Positions 39,501 to 51,500 of a DNA stretch of 64,000 bases are shown piece after piece. This stretch comes from Luscinia megarhynchos. Lineage: Eukaryota; Chordata; Aves; Passeriformes; Turdidae. Position 1 is the first letter of the stretch. Each line of letters starts with the position of its first letter. The translations under genes and the position numbers were made by a program. The DNA lies in assembly GCA_034336665.1 (NCBI GenBank), contig CM067590.1:2885748-2949747 (forward strand). The letters are read 5' to 3'. The notes beneath the pieces were generated by a model, which was not told the origin of the DNA, did no database searches, and saw nothing but the letters and a program-made list of their open reading frames with translations.

Positions 39501-42500
39501 TCCAGCCTCAGTACCTGGCAGGTTTTCCTTGGAGAGGCCCATCCTCCTTCCTCATCTGATGGCATCAAGCAGAATTCCTTCGCTCAGCTCTCCCTGGAGG
39601 GCTTTGTCTGCTCCTCTCTCACAGGCCTGCTGGGACTTTGTGCCTTCCTTCACTCCAAAGCTCTGTTTTTTTGAGAAATGCCTGATAAACACGGGATTTC
39701 CCAGCTGCTCCCAGCACAAGGTGCTGAGAGGAGCTGCCTCAGCAGTGACAGCAGCAGGCACCAAATGCTGGCTCAAACATGGAACAGGGATGAGCTGTGC
39801 TCCCCCAAAGCCGTGCCATGGTACTGGGAGCAGGGATGGAGAGACTGGGAGCACTCAGGGCTGCTCTCCCTCCCCATTCCCAGCACGTGCACTGCTGGGT
39901 TTGCTGGGCAAACTGGAACTGACCCCACGGCTCTGGGGCTGCCACCAGCCCTGCCAGGGAAGAGCAAACAGGAGTCTCTTGCACCCAAAGCAAACATGAC
40001 AGTTCCCAGGGATTTTCCAGAGGGTGGGGGATTCTTTGGATCATTCCTTTAATCTGCAGTGCCATTGGAGACCTTCATTATGTTTACATCCCTTTCACAT
40101 GTCCCTTTTGGTGGCTTTTATTCTTCCCCACCAGAAATATTGCTTATTTCTGTTACCAAAACTGTTAAAATTAAAAAGGACAGCCTTGAAAAGAGAAGGC
40201 AGCAGTCCCTGGGAAATAACAGCGATCCGGGGAGGAAAGGGAAGAGAATGGGCCACTCCTTTGGATTTCTAAAGGCACATTTTGGGGTGGGGCAGACGCC
40301 AAAGACAAAGAAAGCATATGGCTCTTGGGGGGACACCAACGTGAGAATACTCCCCATGAGCTTTGTCATTTAAACCACTTCACCTGAGCCCTAAAATCGG
40401 GGGAGGGGGGGCAGGAGGGCAAGACCCCCAGCCCAGAACAGGCAGGGGGACAAAGCCTGGCTTTGGGTGGCCGGGGAGGGGAGCAGAGGGAGCCCTGTGG
40501 CTCTGCAGAGCCCGGCGCTGTTTACTGTGCTCTGTGGTTGGATTACACCACGTACAGTAATTCTCCTCGCACTGCCAGTAATTTCACTGACTTACCAAGC
40601 AGGCATCATTTCCTGAAAGTCAGCCCTGGACTTAGAGGAAGTAAGAGCCCTCTGGTCGTGACTAAACACTCTATGCAAATCTCCGGGCACAGGACGGCTC
40701 TGCCGGGCCCTGAGTCTCCATTTTCCCTGCTCCGGCTGCTGCATGTTGGCTTTTAAAGCCCCCCGATGAGCCCTGGCTGTGAATGGACCTTTCTCCACTT
40801 TGCGCTGAGCACCCTCCCCCTGCTGCTGCCTCCCGCGCCGACAGCCCCCCGAATGCTGCTCTAAAATGTCCCAAATGCAGTTCTGGCTGAAGTTCCCGTC
40901 TCTCTACAAGGTAAAGCCTCATTTTTCCTGGGTTTTTCCTCCTCCTCCTCCTCCGTGGAATTCCTCCTGTGTTTTTGGTCGCCAGGGCAGTTGTTCCCCA
41001 GTGGTTGTGAAATTTTGGGAGTGACGCCTCTCTCCACGTTGGGTACCGGGAATAGATTTTCCTTTTTTTTTTTTTTTTTTTTTGTCCCAAAGATGTGATT
41101 TGTATTTTACTGGAACCTGCATTCCTGGACCCTGTTCTGTCAGTCAGAACTCGGGCTCTGAGTGTAGGATTTGGAGGGAAGGAGCTGTCTGAGGATTGAT
41201 CTGTGTGTTTGTGTAGGTGTGATGGCTTTGAGGGGTTTTATTTCCAAAGTTGATGTGCAGGAAGTGAGGGGACCACCATCCAGCTAAACTCTCCACACTG
41301 CCAGTTTATTGCCCCAAATTTAGACAGATTTTGGGGTTTGGCAGCTAAAAGATTTTATAGGGATCATCTGCAGCTGCTTATTCGGTCACTCTTGAGTAAT
41401 AATTCACTTAATCTGTTTTGAGGTGCTAAATCTCTCTTGGCTGGCAGTGTGGCTGTGGTTGTGGGTGTGTATTTGGGTATATAGACACGGTTTTGGGTTT
41501 TTAATAAAACCTCCTCTTCACCTGGGTGCTCTGCAGAGCAGTCATCCAGAGCTGCTCTGCAGACACTGTTTCCTCAGTGTCTGGATTGTGAGAAAACAAA
41601 CCATTTCTATTGATGGCTTGATGGAAAAAAAATATTTTTAGGATGCTTGTTCTGTCTGTATTTAGACTTCACCTGCTCTTTCATTATTTTTAACACTTTG
41701 TTTTGACTGAGGGAGCTGAGCTATTCCCAGGGGCTTCGAGAAAGATCAAGTGTCTGGGCTGGGGTACCCTGATTTTTTTCTGATCTTTTCTAGGAAAATA
41801 ATTGTCTGATAATCTCAGTTTTGGGATAATGACAGGAGTACCATGTGCCACAGCAGCATCAGGTCACCCTCTGCTCTGAGATCCACCTGCAGCTCTGCCT
41901 CCAGCTCTGGGTCCTTTGCCCAGGAGAGGCCTGGACCTGTTGGGGCCAGTCCAGAGGATACCACAGAGATGCTGAATTCCAGGAATAAGATCTATGTCAA
42001 AAACAGTTGCAGAAAAGTATCTGAAATAAAGATCCTGCCTGTCAGGACAACTTCCATCTGGTGCAGAAGTTCAACTTCCACTAAAACAGAAGTGCTGTTA
42101 CTTCATGTTTCTTATGAGAAAAACTTAAAATTATGATTAATCCATCTGAAACAGGGACAAAATTACATGTTTCAAACCTCAGTGCCTGAGCTGACCCTGA
42201 CCATGGGCTTTTGATTGAGGTGACCAAGGTAGCTGCTTCCATTTGCAACAGATAAACCAGTGGTGTGATCAGTCCAGGAATGGTTTGTACTGGTTGTAGT
42301 TATCCATGCCCTTGTGTTAAATAATTACCCTGGGTTTGATAAATGAGGTGGTGGAAGTTCTTGGGGTGGGGAAGCTGGCAGGTGATTAACTTCAGTGCTC
42401 TTTAGATAATGCAATTAGTTAAGACAAATGAGAGATTCTGGAAGTTTGTGACTAATGCCACGTAATGCTGGCAGAGGATGGGATCACTGCATCACTTCCA

Positions 42501-45500
42501 GGAGGAGCATTGTCCTCCCTCTGCCTTGGGGCTGGTTTCCTCTCCCCACTTCAGCCCAGTGGTGGGGCTGGAGTCTTGCCTGGGGTTGCAAGGGGCTGGA
42601 TGACATTTGCTGGAATGTCTCGGGTTGGGTCATGAGGCTTTCCCATATCCTGTTGCTATTCCAGCCCAGCCCTTGCCTATTGTTGGGATCTCAATGGCCA
42701 CTCTGCTGCCCCACAGCCTCTCCTGCCATGACATGGGTGTGCAGATGTTTCCCCTTCCCCAGGCTCTGTCAGTGCCCTTTGCAGGTGAACAAACCCTGCT
42801 TGGAAGTGTTCTCAGCAATGGGACTGGGTGGGATCTGGGACCATCTGCTTCCTGCACTGGCCATGGCCAGACCCCCCACAATGTTCTTCTGCTTTCTTGA
42901 GTGTGAAGGGGAGACCAGAGATCCTTAATTCCAAGGTGATAAGTTTGGGTGCCTGTTAAGTCTCTGAATGCCTTGATTTCTGGGTAATCCTAAAATAGCC
43001 ATGGAAATATCAAGAGAGGAGCTGCTCAGGAAGTGCTGCCCTCGCTCCCTGAGTCTTTACGTTCACCAGTTGGTAATTGAGGAGTCCAAACTCCCCACAT
43101 CACACCTGCCATTGCTGGAGTGCTTCCAGCACCTGCACTGATGGCTTCAGGGCACATGCTGGCCAAACAAGACACCCCTGGGAGGAAGGGGAAGGGAATG
43201 TGTCCCAGAGGTTTAGGCACCACAAGCCCATAACTTTTGATAGCAGTCGAGGAGGGTCTGACCCAGCTCTTGGCCTGAAGCCCTTGGGAACAGCAGTGCC
43301 AGGCTCAACTGCTCGTGGGTTTATGTCAGGCAGGGCTAAGTGACTTTTAAGAGTCTTTGGCTGCCTTTCTGCCTGTGGTGGGAAATTTGCCCTTTACTGG
43401 AAGTGAGCAGCGATTCCTCCTGTAGCAGCCCCTGGCTCTGGTGGGTTACCCTGGTGCTCAGGCTGGGCTGTGCTGACACAGCTGTGAGGAACCACAGACC
43501 TACCCATGCTGGCAGCATCTGTGGGGCCACCAAGACAGACCTGTTGGTCTGTTTGCTCTTCCCTCAGGGACAGAGGCTCATTTCTGGCCAGATCTAAAAG
43601 CTGGAGTTTTCTGCTGGAAGTACATTGCTCTTAATAACAGCAAATTTTTCTGCTTTGACAAAATTTGAAAAGCTGATTGGTGTTGGAGGAGGGCTGAGGT
43701 GATGGGATGGAGCCAGAGAAGGGGCAGGGTCTGTGCCAGAGCAAGAGGTTCTTATCAGCTCTTGGTTCTTACTAGCTGAGATAGGAAACCAGACTGGGGT
43801 TTGATGTTAGGGAGGGGATTGATGGCTCTTTCTGAGCCAAAGTCTGTGTGGCTCAAACCAACAGCATCACTGGGGTGGCACCAAAAGAAACAGTTCTAAA
43901 CTGTCCAGCCCAGTCACCAGAAAAAGAGCAAGGGCAGAGCTTGGTCCTTGTTGCTGAAGCATGTTCCTTGTCCATGCTGGGGCTGGCCCTTGGGAAGAGG
44001 ATTGGTAGATCTGCCTGGATTTACCTAGATTTGAATCCAGGTGACACCAACACTCCTTGCCCTGCTCCTGGCAGCCTCATGTGTGCAGAACCTGCCAGGA
44101 GAAGAGGGATGTTTCCCACAGGCTCCAGGTAGGAAATTGCAGTGAAATAGCCACGCTATGATTGGATGTAGCTGTGTCTCTGGGGGCCCCTGCACATGAA
44201 TGAAATCCTTGAGTCCTTTGGGGTCAAGCTGAAGCCTCAGCAGCCTTTTTTAATCAGCGATGCCTCGTTGAATGCTCCTCTCTCCCAGTCTGTGGTGCAG
44301 GGATGTGCACAGCCCGAGTCAGCCTTGACTGTGTACCCACACTCCTGGCCAGGGCTTTTCCTGCTTTTTCAAGAAACATTTTCAAACAGCACCACAGAGC
44401 ATGTCCTCAGTTCCAGCTTAATTTCTGGGATCTGTGGAGCACAGAGTAGCCGAGCTGCTCATTGAGCAGCAAGAAATCAGAACCTGCTGGCTGGGTGAGG
44501 AAGGAGCTCTCTGGTCTCATCCGCCTCCTCCAACCATGGCTGTGCCTCTGTTCCAGGATTCTTCATACCTCGATGAGCTCTCCAACAACAACTCCCTCTT
44601 CTCGTCCCCCGCGGATTCGCTCTCGGACATCGCGGACCCCAAGGATTTCCTGCCCGCCGACAGCCTGAGCCACGTGCCAACACTGTGGGATGTCAACACG
44701 CCGCAGCAGAACCAGATCGAGGTAGGGGCTGCTCCTTTCCCATCCTCCCAGCAGGCTGGAGGTACCTCAGGCTCCATCCCGTGGGGGTTTTACCAAGGAA
44801 TTAAGAAACCAACCCAATTCCTTCAATGGAGTTTGAGGTGTGGTGATGTTATTCTGCTGTTACTTCACTGGAGAAGGGAAGGGATGGAGTGGTGTTCAGT
44901 CTCCTGGAAGCAGGAGGAATCCTCTCTGAGAGGGATTCTTCCAGAGTGCAGAGCAGGCAGTAGTTCTTTCTCCTGGCAGGTGAGGAGGATCTATCCCTAA
45001 AACATTCAGCAGGTCCAGGCTGCTCAGGAGTGCTGAAGGGATGGACTCCAGGAAAACCATCCTGACATGGATCATTAACTCCCCCCCTGCAGCAGCACCT
45101 TTTGTTTGCTCACCAGGGCAAATAGTTCAGTAACAATGACTAAATAACTGTCTCAACTTCAGGCTCACCATTTGTGTTTACTTTGTGAGTCCAAGTCCCT
45201 GCAAGCTTTTACATCCCAGAATTTTCTGGGGTGCGGCAGCTCCCTGCAGTCCTTCCCCATCAGCTGATTGTGGCATTTTTGGGCATTTTCACCAGCCTTC
45301 TGCTCTCTGCTCTTCCTCTGCTGGGGGACTGACATGGGCACCACAGGCACCAGCTGGCTCTGGAGGCTGCTGGAGCCACATCATCCACATCCACTGGATC
45401 TGGGTCTCAGCTCTTGCAGTGCCATTTGTGGCACAATTGGCAGCACAAATGCTGTCCGTTTGTGCCTCACATTTCCACTGGGGGTCACTCTCTTAGGAAG

Positions 45501-48500
45501 AATGAGGAAAAAACACCCCAAGAGGCTACCCCAGGAGGCAACTGGGGGAGTCACTCTTACATTTTGAGGCTCTGCTGTGCTCAGTGTCTCTGACTGTGCT
45601 TCACTGAGCAGTCTGCAAGCCTCGGACCAGTTGGAACTTGCAGTTTGAGGCAGCAGGAAGAGAGCTGAGCTATTGGAAGGCAAGAAATGGCTGCAGACAT
45701 CCCAGGCTTGCAGATTGGATGGTTAAAAATGCTGGAGAGCAGATGCATCCCCCAGGAGAGAGGAGCCACGTGCCACGTTGCTCCTGTTCTCACATTACTG
45801 TTGGGTTTTTATGTAGAAGCCCAAATCCCTGCAGAAATGGTTCTGTGGTGGCCTCTTTCCAAACATGGGAACTCTGGTTGAGACATTCAATGCCTAGAAA
45901 ATCCTGGAGTTGTGTCTGTGGAGTGCATAACAAAAACTTACTGGCAAATGCTGTTTTAAATCCAACATGAAGGAAACAAGGGAGAAATAATTGTTGTGTG
46001 TGAGACTGACTCGTGTGAGCACAGCAGGATCTCCAGGAGAATCCTTGGCCCTGTGCAGTTCCTTGTCCCTGTCCCTTGTGTCCCATGCTGCTCCTCAATC
46101 CCCCCTCGGCCCTTGTGTCCTGCTGAGCTCTTGGGCTCAGATAAGCCAAATTGACTTCTTGGAATTTCATTTATAAACGACTTCCTTTGGAAAGGAATCT
46201 CCAGCTAATTTTAAACGTCTTGTTTGTGTTTGCTGAGGCAGTTTGAGGAGGGGTTGCTGCTTTTTTGGGCTATTTTTTAGCAAACATTTGTAACATTTGC
46301 TGAGGTGGTGTTGGTGAAGTGCATCCTGGACAGGACATTTTGGTTTCATTTTTGCGTGGAAGTGGAACTGTGTACTGGGGCACTGTGTGAAAGAACTGTC
46401 AGATTGACTCACCACTGGCTTCTGCACACTGGTGTGGGGTACCAGCAGCTTAGATTTATCTTGTCCCTCCCCACATCACCAAATCACCGTAGTTTTCCAT
46501 AGAATTGCAGGAATTTTGGCTTTTGAGCAGCCAGAGCAGTCACTAAGCAACAGTGGCAGAACATCAGTCACATTACATCCTGATTCCTGTGATCCAGGAC
46601 ATCCCTCAGCTGTGGCTGTGCAGCCAGCTCTGACCCACAGCCTGCTGCTGGGTTATCAGGAGTGCAGTTTTTCCAGAACTTCTGTCTCAGAGACCCAGAC
46701 AGAGCAGGAGCATCAGTCTCTCACAGTTCTGATGCATGGGACATCCCAGGAGCCAAGCTGGGGGAAAGATCCCAGGTACAGAAACAGCCTTGTGCTTTGT
46801 GCTCTTTAAAAATAAACATTTTCGCTGAGAATCCCTGGATTGAGATGCCCAGTGCTGAAGCTGGAGGTGGTTTGGGGTCAGAGTGGAAAGGGCTGGACAC
46901 AGAACTGCCTCCATGTGCCTGTGGAGAGAGCTGCTATCCCAAAGAAAGGAGCTGTATCCAATCTGCTGGCTTTGTTTATCACTCAGGAATGGGCAGAGAG
47001 GGAAGAGCTGCCACTCTGTGAAATATTTGCAGGAGCAGCAGACAAAACAGCTTTGATTGTAATGGAGTTGTGAAATAACCTTTTAAAAATAGTCCCTGTC
47101 ATACATTGTGTTTTCTGTCATCCATCTCACACATTCCCAGTGTTTTTAAGGCTGGGAAGAACAGCCCAGCCTTGGAAGGCTGTGACTGGAATTTGTGAGC
47201 TGCTGATGCAGTTTTTTGGTTGCTCATTCACAGTATGTGAAGCAGCCTTCTCCCAGCTCAGACCCCAGGGAAGGGATTTACACAGAGGGAGGTTGGCTTG
47301 GCAACCACCTGGGACTGATTCCCTTCCCAGGGAAGTCACAGCAAGGTGGGACAAAATGGAGGATAATGCAGAGAGGAAAAAAGTGGAATGAGAGCAAGGC
47401 TGTGATTGTGCAATTGTCAGTCTCTCTCCTGCTTTCAGCCCTGTGCTCTCACGGATCTGAGTTCCTCTTCTTTGGATGTCCTTAGCACAGAGGGAGGAGA
47501 AAATCAAACCAGGAGCTGAGGGAGGTTAGGGAAAGGCAGGAATTGTGCAGTGAATGATCCATCTCCCACTGCAGCTCCTGCTCCCACCTGCTCTGGCCCT
47601 CACAGCACATTCTCACCTGTGTGGGTGGTTTTCAAATGCTCTGAACAGCCAAGGCTCCTGTTGTTTCCTCTGCAGTTCCCAAGGTGGAATGCTGAGTGCC
47701 AAAGCTGGGTCAGGGTAGCAGAGGTTTGTACTTTGGGGATTTTTGTGATGCAAACTCAACTTGCATTCCCTTCCTGCTGCTGGAGCTGCAAGAACACATC
47801 CTGCCCTTCCAGCAGCTCCTGGCCTTTCTCCTGTCCAAGACCAAACTGAGCTTGGATTTGTAGGTGGGAATGTTTCACCTGCTCTCCAGATTTGCTGGCA
47901 CTGAAAACAGTTCTTCTGTCCAGCTTCCTTCTGGTAATTCTGACTCAGGCTTCCAGGAATGGAGGGTGGGTTTTTTCTTTCTTCTTCTTTTTATTTTTCT
48001 TAAATTTTATTTAAAAATAGGAGTGTTTATGCCTAAGAACTTCCCATCTCTGCTGCTGGTGGAGCATGGGTCTGTCATTGAGCCTGGCACACTGCACAGT
48101 AAACTTGGAGTAGTGCTGCTCCTGGAGCTGCTGATTGCCTTGGATGCCACGAGCTGCTGGCCTGACCTTGCTCTCTGTCGGGAAATTCCAGGGTGAATTT
48201 GTTGTGTGGGAGCAGATGAAGGATCTCCTAAGCCTGGAGTATTTTGGGAGCTCTCTCTCCTTGTGGAGTGTCTTGAGAACTCTCTCCTGGCAAACTGCAT
48301 GGTCCAGGGATCACAGTGTCCAGGGATCTTTGTTGGTGCATCTCCCTGTTTGCCTTTCCTCACCTGCACCCTCTGTGTTGCAGCTGTTCTCACCCAGCAC
48401 ACCGTTCCCTGGCCTGAACAGCTCCAGTGATCACGTTCCTGCTGTCCCCAACACCCCTCTCCTCATCAGCTACCAGGTGAGAGCCATGCTGGTCTCAGTG

Positions 48501-51500
48501 GGATGCTCCTGGTGACATCCCAGAGCTGGGGAAAGCAGTTCTGACCTTTTCCCTTCAGAGGGAGTGAGACAAGTAGCTCAGACAGGCACAGGTCCCTGCC
48601 CTTTCCCAGAAGTGTGTTGCATTTCCCAGAGGGAAACCTCGGGGACACTTTGGGCTTTCAGGACTTTGCTCTCTGCTGTGGGCACAGTGCTGGCTGTAAA
48701 GCTGGGCCAGGTTCCTGCTCAGGGCAGGTTGGGCAGGGTTCACATGACCCCACAGCCCATGCCAAAAGTGGTGCAAACATCTTTCCCCAGTTTGGTGGAA
48801 ACCAGGCACTGGGCAGCTCTTACAGCCCCTGGGGTGGGCTTGCACTGATGGCTTTCCTTAAAGACATGGATTATGTTTAGGGGGGTTGTGGCTTTGGGGG
48901 ATGGTTTCAATGGCAGTTGTAGCTCAGCAAGAACATTAATGTTGGATCAATCCTATTTTCTTCAGTCTCAGGCTCCTGCAGAGGAGGAAGATGAAGGTGA
49001 AGAGGAAGAAACAGAAGAGTTGGGGCAGACAGAGACCTATGCAGAATATATCCCTTCAAAGTGTGAGTGTTGCCTTGGGAATTGCTGTTCACTCCATTGT
49101 GGACCAACCTAATTTAATTGTGTGTTTGCTGTGGCACCTCCCAGGCTTGTGGTTTTCTAGGAGAGCTCTGCAGTGCCCTGAGCTCCAGCTGCATGATGAG
49201 CTCTGAGGTGCCCCTGGGAGTAAAGACCTTGACTGACCTGTGTTCTGTTGTCGTTTAGCCAAGATTGGGAAGCACCATCCTGACCTGGTGGTTGAGACAA
49301 GCACCCTGTCCAGTGTCCCCCCACCTGACATCACCTACGAGCTTTCCCTGCCCCACTCCGTGGCTGACAAAGGCTCCCTGTCTGCCCTGCAGCTGGAAGC
49401 CATCATCTACGCCTGCCAGGTACCTCCTGCACCTCAGGTGTTCCACACCTGGAGGAAAATGCCTCCTGCAGAAACAGGTGTCCACATGTGTTAAAATATC
49501 TGTAACTTGGGTGATGAAACTCCTTTGACATTTTAAATGCCTTTTGAAGGATTATTTGAAGCTGGGGTCTGTTTCCCAAAGATTCAAGAACCCTGGACTT
49601 TTCTTGCAGAGTTTTACATTTGGGGGGGCTTTTCCATGAACTTGTGAGCTTGATCATGACCCCTGACCTTTCCTGCCGTGTTTTGGCTCAGCTGTGCACA
49701 TGCATCCTTGGGATGTATGAAAGGGTTAAGTGATGCTCACAGCAAAGCCCTTAGCAAAGGCAAATCTTGTTTAATCTTCAGTTCTGTTCTTGATTTTCTT
49801 GATTTTGCAGCAACATGAAGTTTTACTGCCCAGTGGGCAGCGAGCTGGGTTCCTGATCGGGGATGGTGCTGGAGTCGGGAAGGGCAGGACCGTTGCAGGC
49901 ATCATCTTTGAAAATTATCTTAAAGGGAGGAAAAAAGCTCTGTGGTAAGCTGTTGGTTTTTTTTGTTTTTTTTCCTCATTTCCCGTAAGACCTTTGAGTT
50001 AGTTTGGATCTGGAAGTAAGGAATTCTTTAGTGCTGATGTTGGCTTTAGAGTTGAGTCATGCTGTGGCCTTGGGTAAGTCGTTTCCACCTCTTAGTGCCT
50101 GACTGCTGCCTGTGAAATGGGAATATTCCCCCTGCAGCAGGGATGGAGAGTGAGTCACTATGAAATAGCAGGTTTTGTGCTCCTTGGGGTGAGATGCCAA
50201 GCCTGGCCCTGCTCTCCCTGCAGTCGTGGAGGAGTCCCTGGAGTTGTTCCTGGGCTTCCCGGGTGCAGAGGCAGAAATATGGGGCATTGCTGCAGATCAC
50301 AGCCTGTGCCAAGGGACAGACAGGCTGTCAGATCTCACACTGGGGTGTGTGTGCAGTGGGAGATGTTAGAACTTTGCACAGCTCCTCCTGCTTTATTCAG
50401 AGCTGTTAATCACCAGAGCTGTTAATCACCGTGTGCCCTGACTCCCCGGGGTCATAGCCAGCCCCAGCTGCAGGGGGAGATAACCAGCCCCAGGGGAGAT
50501 AACCCCTGCACATCTCCCTCACAGGTTCAGCGTCTCCAACGATCTCAAGTACGATGCTGAGAGAGACCTGAAGGACATCGAGGCCTCCCACATTCCTGTG
50601 CATGCTCTGAACAAGGTAGGAGAGGAGCTGCACTGCTGATCTGGGACTCAGGGAGCAGCTGGGGGCTCCGGCTGAGCACGTGGAGCAGGACAAGGCTCAG
50701 GCAGCAGTAGAGCCTCTGTTCCCTCCTCCCAGCCAGCTCTCTTCCACTCGGGGCTCCAGCTATTTTTATTGTGGAGCTGCACAGGGAGCACAGAGCTGTT
50801 CCCTGCAGGGAGTGGGAAGTGTCAGCAGGCAAGAGCAAATACAGCAGAGCTGGAACCTTCACCATTATTAAGGAATCCTGTGGAGAGAACAGCTCTGTGA
50901 GATATGTTCTCCTGTCCTGGGCCAGCCTTTCCCAGTGCTGGTTCATGGAATCACTTCTCAGAGATGCCCAGATTTGTGTCTGTTGTGGCCTGTGGTTGAG
51001 GCTCTGTCCAGTGTCTCCCAGTTCACTTAAATCCTCTCCTCTGGTTTTAATGATGTTGAACAACCAACTCTTACAAAGTCCATAGAAACCACAGGTGTTT
51101 GACACCTCTGAATGTGCTCCACTAAAAGATTGAAATGAAATTTGTTTTCAGCCCCAAAAGACTTCAAATTGAACTTTCTTCAGCTTGGGACCAGGGTTTT
51201 TCCCCCTACCTTGTATTTCCTTACGTGTGAGACCCATGGCAGAGAGACAGGCAACAATCTCACCTGGTCAAAGAGAAAATTATTTTTTAGAACGAATTAA
51301 AACAGACAGGAAGGGTCAAAGCAATTTAAGACTCTAAACTGTTGCTTACAAAAAGGAAGCACTTTTTTTGCCAGAAAATCTATGTCCTCACAGTTCACTG
51401 CAGGCTTCCAGATGTGCTGACACATTGGCTGGGGCACTTCTCCAGGCATTTACAGTCCCTGTCATCACCACATTTCAGTGTCGAACACAAATGCTGAACA

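Larger units (their letters stand above)
33702..44556 (+). other. SBNO2: SBNO2 intron 4 (largest, 10.9 kb)
   Basis: The intron contains the putative internal promoter and alternative first exon (40500-40910), a poly-T run of about 20 (41060-41082), a short three-copy TCTCAGGGAAGCTCTGGC repeat (39187-39240) and an antisense open frame (37813-38514). No CR1 copy was recognised. Confidence 0.75.

Noticed and set aside
39445..39999. A 184-codon ATG-started plus-strand frame in SBNO2 intron 4
   Set aside because: No splice-site framing, domain or signal sequence. The local sequence is GC-rich and several other frames overlap it.
40608..40618. TTTCCTGAAAG considered as a STAT3 site for the internal SBNO2 promoter
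   Set aside because: Spacing between TTC and GAA is two, not the three expected for STAT3, so it was not counted as support.
41060..41082. Poly-T run considered as the tail of a retroposed copy
   Set aside because: No flanking target-site duplication or recognisable retrocopy body beside it.
44434..45000. A 188-codon plus-strand frame
   Set aside because: It is SBNO2 exon 5 read through into both flanking introns. The true exon is bounded by splice sites at 44557 and 44721.
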